Origin: an uncultured Actinomyces sp.
Lineage (GTDB): Bacteria; Actinomycetota; Actinomycetes; Actinomycetales; Actinomycetaceae
Direction: 5' to 3'
Length of the DNA: 64,000 nt
NCBI GenBank assembly: GCA_900545825.1
Contig: URAS01000005.1
Location: forward strand, 62,001 to 126,000
Shown here: positions 59,685 to 64,000 of the stretch, in pieces
Layout: every line of letters starts with the position of its first letter
Position numbering within the stretch: position 1 is the stretch's first letter
The notes under the pieces: generated by a model
The model's input: the letters and a program-made list of their open reading frames with translations, nothing else
Database searches by the model: none
Told to the model about the DNA's origin: nothing
Translations under genes and position numbers: made by a program

Positions 59685-59886
59685 TCGCCAAGCCCCGCGC
59701 ACAAACGCAACCGCGCCGTACCACCCCAAGCAGAGAAGACCTACGAGCCGCTACCCACCCAAGCCGTTCCCGCAATCGCAACCCAAGCCAGGATGACTGA
59801 CGTGGCGACCAACCACCAAGGCAAGGTCGATGCGCCACAACGACCACGGATGACTACGCCTACTCTCCCCCACCCGGGTCCGCAAT

Positions 59887-59902
59887 TGTTTCACGTGAAA
59901 CA
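59887..59902. other. parS site
   Basis: Perfect palindrome heading a repeat unit. Confidence 0.93.
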
Positions 59903-60156
59903 TCCCCACGCCCCACGACCACCCCACCCGCGCCGCACTAACCCAAGCAGAGAAGACGCACGCGGTGAGCGCCAACCAAGCCGTTCTCGAACAGAGAGCA
60001 AGGACGCGATGACTCCCGTGGCTACCAACCGCCAAGGCAAGGTCGATGTGCCAAGACGAGCAGGAATGACTACGCCTACTCCCCCCCAAACCGTGCAGGC
60101 CGAACGCAACCAAACGAGCACGAAACCTAGCCCCATCAGAAGAACGGAACCACCAG

Positions 60157-60223
60157 GTGGGGGTCGGGTGGTTACCGAGTCAGACTTCGGAGTCCCCTGG
60201 GGAGGTGACCACCCGACCCCCAC
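60157..60223. repeat. 67-bp palindrome, copy 3
   Basis: Perfect 16-bp arms; the centre differs from copy 1 at a few positions. Confidence 0.82.
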
Positions 60224-60258
60224 TCAACGCAACCACGCACTGAACCAACACGGCAGAC

Positions 60259-60274
60259 GGCTTCACGTGAAACA
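60259..60274. other. Degenerate parS site
   Basis: GGCTTCACGTGAAACA, two mismatches in the left half. Similar CTTCACGTGA and CTTCACGTGG halves at about 58783 and 58850 may be older remnants. Confidence 0.6.
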
Positions 60275-60507
60275 TCCCCAGGACCCCACGCGCGAACGCA
60301 CCCGCGCCGCACTAACCCAAGCAGAGAAGATGCACGCGCCGACCCTCATCCCACCCGTTCCCGCAATAGCAACCCAAGCCCGAATGACTCCCGTGGCGAC
60401 CAAGCATCGACGCAAGGTCGATGCACCAAGACAAGCGAGCACGGCTACGCCTACTCCCCCTCCCGGGCCGAGGTGAACGCAGCGAACACGCGATATCGAT
60501 GGACGGA

Positions 60508-60574
60508 GTGGGGGTCGGGTGGTTACCGAGTCAGGCTTCGGAGTCGCCTGGGGAGGTGACCGGCCGACCCCCAC
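60508..60574. repeat. 67-bp palindrome, copy 4
   Basis: Same length; the right arm carries one change (CGGCCGACCCCCAC). Confidence 0.8.
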
Positions 60575-60616
60575 TCCGGAACCAGGGTTCTACGCAGCCA
60601 ATCGATGACACGCAAT

Positions 60617-60632
60617 TGTTTCACGTGAAACA
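60617..60632. other. parS site 27 bp beyond the parB stop
   Basis: Perfect palindrome. Confidence 0.93.
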
Positions 60633-60658
60633 TCCGACGGCCTGCCGCCTGCCGCCTT

Positions 60659-62056
60659 TTAGCTAGGCGACTGGGTGATGGCGCGTTCGATGCGTGCGAG
60701 GTCTTCGTCGTCGGAGAATTCGATGACGATGCGTCCGCGTTTTTTTCCGGGCTGGACTTTGATTTTGGTGTCGAGGTAGTCGGTGAGCCGGTCGGTGATG
60801 TGGGTGTATCGCGGGTCGGGGACCGCGGGCGTGCGTCGCTGCCCGGACTTGGCCGGTTTGGCGCTGCCGCGGACGTCGCCGAGAGCAACGATTTCTTCGG
60901 TGGTGCGGACGGAGAGTCCTTCGGCGACGATGCGGTTGGCGAGGTACTCCATGTCCTCGACGTCTGTGAGGGCGAGGAGGGCGCGGGCGTGGCCGGCGGA
61001 GATAACCTCGGCGGCGACGCGCCGCTGGACTGACGCGGGGAGTTTGAGCAGGCGGACGGTGTTGGCGATTTGGGACCGCGACCGGGCGATGCGCTGGGAC
61101 AGTTGGGCTTGGGTGCAGCTGAATTCGTCCATCAGCTGCTGGTAGGCGGCGGCCTCTTCGAGCGGGTTCAGCTGAGACCGGTGGAGGTTCTCGAGGAGGG
61201 CGTCGCGCAGCATCTCAGAGTCCTCGGTGCGCCGAATGATCGCGGGAATGGTCGGCAGACCGGCCTTCTGGGCGGCACGCCACCGCCGCTCACCCATAAT
61301 GAGTTCGTACCTGGTGGCCGGGGTGCCCTCGCTATCCTGGGACTCCCCATCCGCAATTGTTTCACGTGAAACACTGCCCTCGCCCTCGGCAGACGGAATT
61401 GTTTCACGTGAAACATCGTCACTCACCGGACGGACGACGATCGGCTGGAGGACGCCGACCTCGCGGATGGACTGTGCCAGTTCGGCGAGCATCTCCTCGT
61501 CGAAAACCTCGCGGGGCTGCCAGCGGTTCGGCTGAACCTGGTCGACGGGAATCTCACCGAACGTCACGCCGGTAACGGGAACGAGGTCGTCGATGGCGGT
61601 CGCGGGTACGGATTCTTCGCGCGACCGAGGCGCGCCCGACGCGCCGCCACGCAGTGCGTCGAGGGCGTCTGCGGGCGTACGCCCCGCGCCACCCTGCTGG
61701 CCCTTCGAGGCCGCCGCAAGAGCGTCTTGTGAACGCTTCTGCGAGCCACGCTTGGCCGCGGACGCGTCCTTGCCGCCGGACGTCGCCTGAGCCCCTCCAA
61801 CGCCCTTCGCGGCGCCCCGCGCGCTGGCGGACTGGCCACGCCCGCCGGACTTCGCGCCGGACTTGCTTGCGCGCGTCTTGCCGGCCGGCATCAACAGATC
61901 CCGCGCGGAACCTCCGCGCAGTTCTTCGGCCTGCGACTGCTCGCTCTCGCCGAAAAACACGTCGAGCGGGTTTGTGGGACGTGCGTCGCGATCCTGCTGG
62001 TCTTCAGGAATGAGCGCTGCGAGGCCACGCCCGAGTCCACCCTTCTTACGCGCCAT
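60659..62056 (-). CDS. parB: Chromosome partitioning protein ParB
   Basis: CTP-dependent DNA clamp that loads at parS and spreads to organise origin segregation. 465 residues, about 100 longer than usual. MARKKGGLGRGLAALIP is the ParA-stimulating N-terminus, followed by a basic Gly/Ala/Ser-rich linker to about 160. The N domain is VDQVQPNRWQPREVF (171-185) with the CTP motif GERRWRAA (255-262). The helix-turn-helix is CTQAQLSQRIARSRSQIANTVRLLKLP. The C-terminal dimer domain ends KKRGRIVIEFSDDEDLARIERAI. Between LQPIVVRPV and the GERR motif, an insertion (about 212-248) contains two translated parS sites (VSRETI at 215-220 and 229-234). ATG 62056 overlaps the parA stop by 11 bp. Confidence 0.97.
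   Translation of the reverse strand: MARKKGGLGRGLAALIPEDQQDRDARPTNPLDVFFGESEQSQAEELRGGSARDLLMPAGKTRASKSGAKSGGRGQSASARGAAKGVGGAQATSGGKDASAAKRGSQKRSQDALAAASKGQQGGAGRTPADALDALRGGASGAPRSREESVPATAIDDLVPVTGVTFGEIPVDQVQPNRWQPREVFDEEMLAELAQSIREVGVLQPIVVRPVSDDVSRETIPSAEGEGSVSRETIADGESQDSEGTPATRYELIMGERRWRAAQKAGLPTIPAIIRRTEDSEMLRDALLENLHRSQLNPLEEAAAYQQLMDEFSCTQAQLSQRIARSRSQIANTVRLLKLPASVQRRVAAEVISAGHARALLALTDVEDMEYLANRIVAEGLSVRTTEEIVALGDVRGSAKPAKSGQRRTPAVPDPRYTHITDRLTDYLDTKIKVQPGKKRGRIVIEFSDDEDLARIERAITQSPS
61358..61373. other. parS site inside parB, second
   Basis: Perfect palindrome translated as part of SVSRETIAD. Confidence 0.93.
61400..61415. other. parS site inside parB, first
   Basis: Perfect palindrome translated as part of DVSRETIPS; 42 bp from the other, so both keep one reading frame. 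Confidence 0.93.
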
Positions 62057-62957
62057 TGCTGCTCACTTCCTTGTGCGAGATTTCGTGTGCCAGCGCACGG
62101 TAACTGACGGCGCCGATCGACGAGGGGTCAAATGTCATAATCGTTTCGCCGTAGCTGGGGGCCTCGGACAGGCGAACGGTACGGGGAATTGTCACCTCGA
62201 ATGCCTCGTCCGGGAATGCCCGACGGACCTCGTCGATCACTTCACGCGACAGGTTGGTCCGATTGTCGACCATTGTCATGGCGATGCCGAGGATAGCCAG
62301 GTCTTTATTCATCGCTTGGGTAATTCGCTTGACCGTATCCTGCAGCAGCGAAACACCCTCGAGGGCGTAATACTCGGCCTGAATAGGAATAAGCACTTCC
62401 TTGACCGCGACGAACGCGTTCAAGGTGAGTAATCCCAGGCTGGGCGGGCAATCAATAAAGATGTAGTCGACCTTGGTATATTCCATGGTGAAGCGGTCGA
62501 CGGCGCGCCGCAGCTGGAACTCGCGTTGGGGGATATCGATGAGCTCGATATCGGCACCGGATAGGTCAATCGTGGCCGGGCACACAAACAGATGAGGCAC
62601 CTGCGGACAAGGCTGAATAACATCGGCTATCCCCGCACGGGAAATCAAGACTTCATAGGTGCCAGGAACGCCCCGATGATGGTCAATATGGAGCGCGGTG
62701 CTGGCGTTTCCCTGGGGGTCGGCGTCGATGACGACGACGTTCATCCCCTCTTGCGCCAACGCTGCGGCCACATTGACCGTCGTCGTCGTCTTGCCCACGC
62801 CGCCCTTCTGGTTCGCCACCGCGATGATTCGCGTATGCCGCGGCGCCTGCAGCGTGTCACGATCGAGCGCGCGCTGCAGTCGCTGCTTGTGCGCGACGGA
62901 CGTGGCAAGCGGCGACTCCGACGAGGACGCGCCACGATGGTGACCTGTCTGCGGCAT
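62046..62957 (-). CDS. parA: Chromosome partitioning ATPase ParA
   Basis: Deviant Walker ATPase that moves ParB-parS complexes. 303 residues from ATG 62957, which has AGGAAGGA 7 nt upstream; a longer frame from GTG 63062 exists but starts inside DnaA-box-like sequence. Walker A is VANQKGGVGKTTTTVN, then VVIDADPQGNAST, the Walker B region YIFIDCPPSLGLLTLN, and LSEAPSYGETIMTFDPSSIGAVSYRALAHE at the end. About 60 polar residues precede the P loop. Confidence 0.96.
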   Translation of the reverse strand: MPQTGHHRGASSSESPLATSVAHKQRLQRALDRDTLQAPRHTRIIAVANQKGGVGKTTTTVNVAAALAQEGMNVVVIDADPQGNASTALHIDHHRGVPGTYEVLISRAGIADVIQPCPQVPHLFVCPATIDLSGADIELIDIPQREFQLRRAVDRFTMEYTKVDYIFIDCPPSLGLLTLNAFVAVKEVLIPIQAEYYALEGVSLLQDTVKRITQAMNKDLAILGIAMTMVDNRTNLSREVIDEVRRAFPDEAFEVTIPRTVRLSEAPSYGETIMTFDPSSIGAVSYRALAHEISHKEVSSNGA

Positions 62958-63032
62958 CAACCGATCCTTCCTTCGACGTTCTTCCTCCAGGGTAGCGGGC
63001 ACCACTGTCACATGGTGAGCCGCATCGGCCGG

Positions 63033-63061
63033 TGTGGATAACTCCTCACCGCCTGTGGACA
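63033..63061. promoter_or_regulatory. Two DnaA-box-like sequences upstream of parA
   Basis: TGTGGATAA (63033-63041) is a perfect TTATCCACA box on the minus strand, and TGTGGACAC (63053-63061) differs by one base from TTGTCCACA. Both lie in the 184-bp gap between parA and rsmG. Confidence 0.65.
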
Positions 63062-63141
63062 CGGAATCCGCGTCAACGCTCCCCTGTCAGTCGCCACCCT
63101 CCGCCGCGGCATGAATGGCCACAGCGTCACGACGGGAGATT

Positions 63142-63819
63142 CTAGCGCCGCTTTCGCGCCTCGACGACGCGCGACGGCTCGGGGTCCATGAGGTTCGGCA
63201 CCTCATGAATCCGCACGTCAATAAGCCCGGCCTTCTTGAGGTCGGCCTGCGCGGCGGCGACCTCGTCGGCGGCACGACGACCCTTCAACGCCAGCAACGA
63301 GCCACCACCGGCGACCAGCCGCCCGCTGATTCGCACCAGCTTGCTCATGTTCGCGACCGCACGCGACGTGACATAGTCGAATTTCACCCGCCGCGGCAGG
63401 TCGTTCGAGCGCGCGTGGACGATGTCGACATTGTCGAGGTCAAGCTCTGTGACGACCTCGCCAAGCCACGCGACACGACGCTCCATGGCCTCAATAAGGA
63501 CGACCTGCGCCTCCGGCCGCATGCAGGCGACGACGATGCCGGGCAGCCCGACGCCGGAGCCGACGTCAGCGACCGTGATATCGCCCGTTTCCGGGATTAA
63601 CTCCGTGACCGCAGCACAGTTGAGAAGGTGCCGAGACCACAGCCGAGGCAGCTCGCGCGGCCCGATGAGACCGCGCAGCTCGCCCTCGTCCGTGATCATC
63701 CGGCCGTAGTACTCAATCGCCGGAAACGCCGGCCCGAAATAGTCCTTAACCTGCTGGTTCGGGACCTCGACGGGCACGGCGTCAGCGGCGGACGAGTCCT
63801 CGCGGAGCGTATCGCTCAC
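63142..63819 (-). CDS. rsmG: 16S rRNA (guanine-N7) methyltransferase RsmG
   Basis: Methylates N7 of G527 in 16S rRNA. 225 residues. ELPRLWSRHLLNCAAVTELI, SAM motif VADVGSGVGLPGIVVACMRP, VVLIEAMERRVAWLGEV, DYVTSRAVANMSKLV and GGSLLALKGRRAADEV are all typical. Gene order jag-rsmG-parA-parB is the conserved origin-proximal block of Gram-positives. GTG 63819 overlaps the jag stop (GTGA). Confidence 0.96.
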   Translation of the reverse strand: MSDTLREDSSAADAVPVEVPNQQVKDYFGPAFPAIEYYGRMITDEGELRGLIGPRELPRLWSRHLLNCAAVTELIPETGDITVADVGSGVGLPGIVVACMRPEAQVVLIEAMERRVAWLGEVVTELDLDNVDIVHARSNDLPRRVKFDYVTSRAVANMSKLVRISGRLVAGGGSLLALKGRRAADEVAAAQADLKKAGLIDVRIHEVPNLMDPEPSRVVEARKRR

Positions 63820-64000
63820 TCCTCGTCGTCCTCGATCGAATCATCGAGGTAGATGACAACGCAGCGATTCGGCGAGGCGCCCTCGGACTCCGAGTAGCAG
63901 CCCGCGGCGGCCGCGACGTCGTGGCACACCTTGCGCTCAAAGGGGTTCATCGGGTCGAGCTTGACCGGCTCGCCAGTGGCCTTGACCTTCGTGACGGCCT
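63816..64000 (-). CDS. jag: Jag/KhpB RNA-binding protein, C-terminal end (runs off the right edge)
   Basis: Only the last 61 codons are present. They encode the R3H domain: LDPMNPFERKVCHDVAAAAG, with the Arg and His four residues apart, then SESEGASPNRCVVIYLDD and an acidic end. KhpB binds RNA with KhpA and affects cell elongation. By synteny yidC, rnpA and rpmH, then dnaA and the origin, should lie just beyond 64000. Confidence 0.9.
   Translation of the reverse strand, partial: AVTKVKATGEPVKLDPMNPFERKVCHDVAAAAGCYSESEGASPNRCVVIYLDDSIEDDEE

Larger units (their letters stand above)
57869..60632. repeat. parS-headed degenerate repeat array between ddl and parB
   Basis: At least five related units follow one another, at about 58040, 58414, 59669, 59887 and 60259. 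Each opens with parS (the last one degenerate) and continues with shared blocks: CCAAGCAGAGAAGA or CCAAGAAGAGCAGAG, then AAGCCGTTCCCGCAAT, AAGGTCGATGCGCCA and ATGACTACGCCTACTC. Four of them contain a 67-bp palindrome. Distances between many consecutive parS sites are close to 370 bp (374, 367, 372, 358). Two small genes (59046-59528) interrupt the series. Open frames in the repeats differ between units and show no codon bias, so I treat the rest of the 57.7-60.6 kb stretch as non-coding. Confidence 0.8.

Noticed and set aside
57868..60476. Many open frames within the parS array beginning MFHVKH or containing VSRET
   Set aside because: These are translations of parS and repeat blocks. Frames differ between units and none has a ribosome site, except the pair at 59046-59528.
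57869..60632. CRISPR array
   Set aside because: Regularly spaced identical repeats are present, but the repeat is parS, the intervals are hundreds of bp and homologous to each other, and no cas gene is nearby.
62958..63062. Extended parA start at GTG 63062
   Set aside because: ATG 62957 has a near-perfect ribosome site, while the extension is translated DnaA-box sequence without resemblance to ParA.

Overview
The window is 64 kb of high-GC, gene-dense chromosomal DNA from an actinobacterium. The evidence is the GC bias at third codon positions, many GTG starts, MurT/GatD, DciA next to RecF, a coproporphyrin-type heme pathway ending in HemQ, WXG100-type and proline/threonine-rich surface proteins, and start codons preceded by TANNNT plus 6 nt as in leaderless actinobacterial genes. 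I cannot name the genus; Actinomycetaceae or Propionibacteriaceae would fit.

Layout, left to right. 0-7 kb: 3' two thirds missing endonuclease III, an ABC exporter plus methyltransferase operon, and three tandem paralogous membrane proteins. 7-11 kb: dciA, recF and dnaN on the minus strand, without dnaA or gyrB, with a GNAT gene upstream of dnaN. 11-16 kb: murT-gatD-murJ (peptidoglycan precursor amidation and lipid II flipping) and a YwiC-like membrane protein. 16-18 kb: a WXG100-like gene with an alpha/beta hydrolase. 18-36 kb: a complete coproporphyrin-dependent heme pathway (hemA, hemH-hemQ fusion, hemE, hemY/cgoX, hemC-hemD fusion, hemB, hemL), interrupted by a RecB-like nuclease, an ACT protein with UPF0210, and brnQ. 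36-47 kb: surface protein, hisC, a second ABC-2 exporter, purB, a signal-peptide membrane protein, and a second hydrolase pair. 47-50 kb: copZ-copA. 50-58 kb: DedA, a flippase-like protein with a kinase-like middle, a DsbA/CcdA pair, an aminotransferase and ddl. 58-60.6 kb: a repeat array carrying parS sites. 60.6-64 kb: parB, parA, rsmG and the 3' end of jag, so the replication origin is probably a short way beyond the right edge.

The most unusual items are: (1) an 18-bp motif, GGTTGACCGGGTTGACTC with small variants, found 14 times between 20 and 52 kb inside unrelated genes, on both strands and in different reading frames, and therefore probably constrained as DNA; (2) a 2.8-kb array next to parB with degenerate repeats of about 370 bp, each headed by parS, and four 67-bp palindromes, with further parS copies translated inside parB and forming the start of a small membrane-protein gene; (3) a copper ATPase whose metal-binding HMA domain sits inside the ATP-binding region instead of at the N-terminus; (4) two families of intergenic palindromic repeats; and (5) the dnaN-recF-dciA block detached from dnaA and lying on the same side as parAB.

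No rRNA, tRNA, CRISPR array, phage or insertion sequence was recognised.
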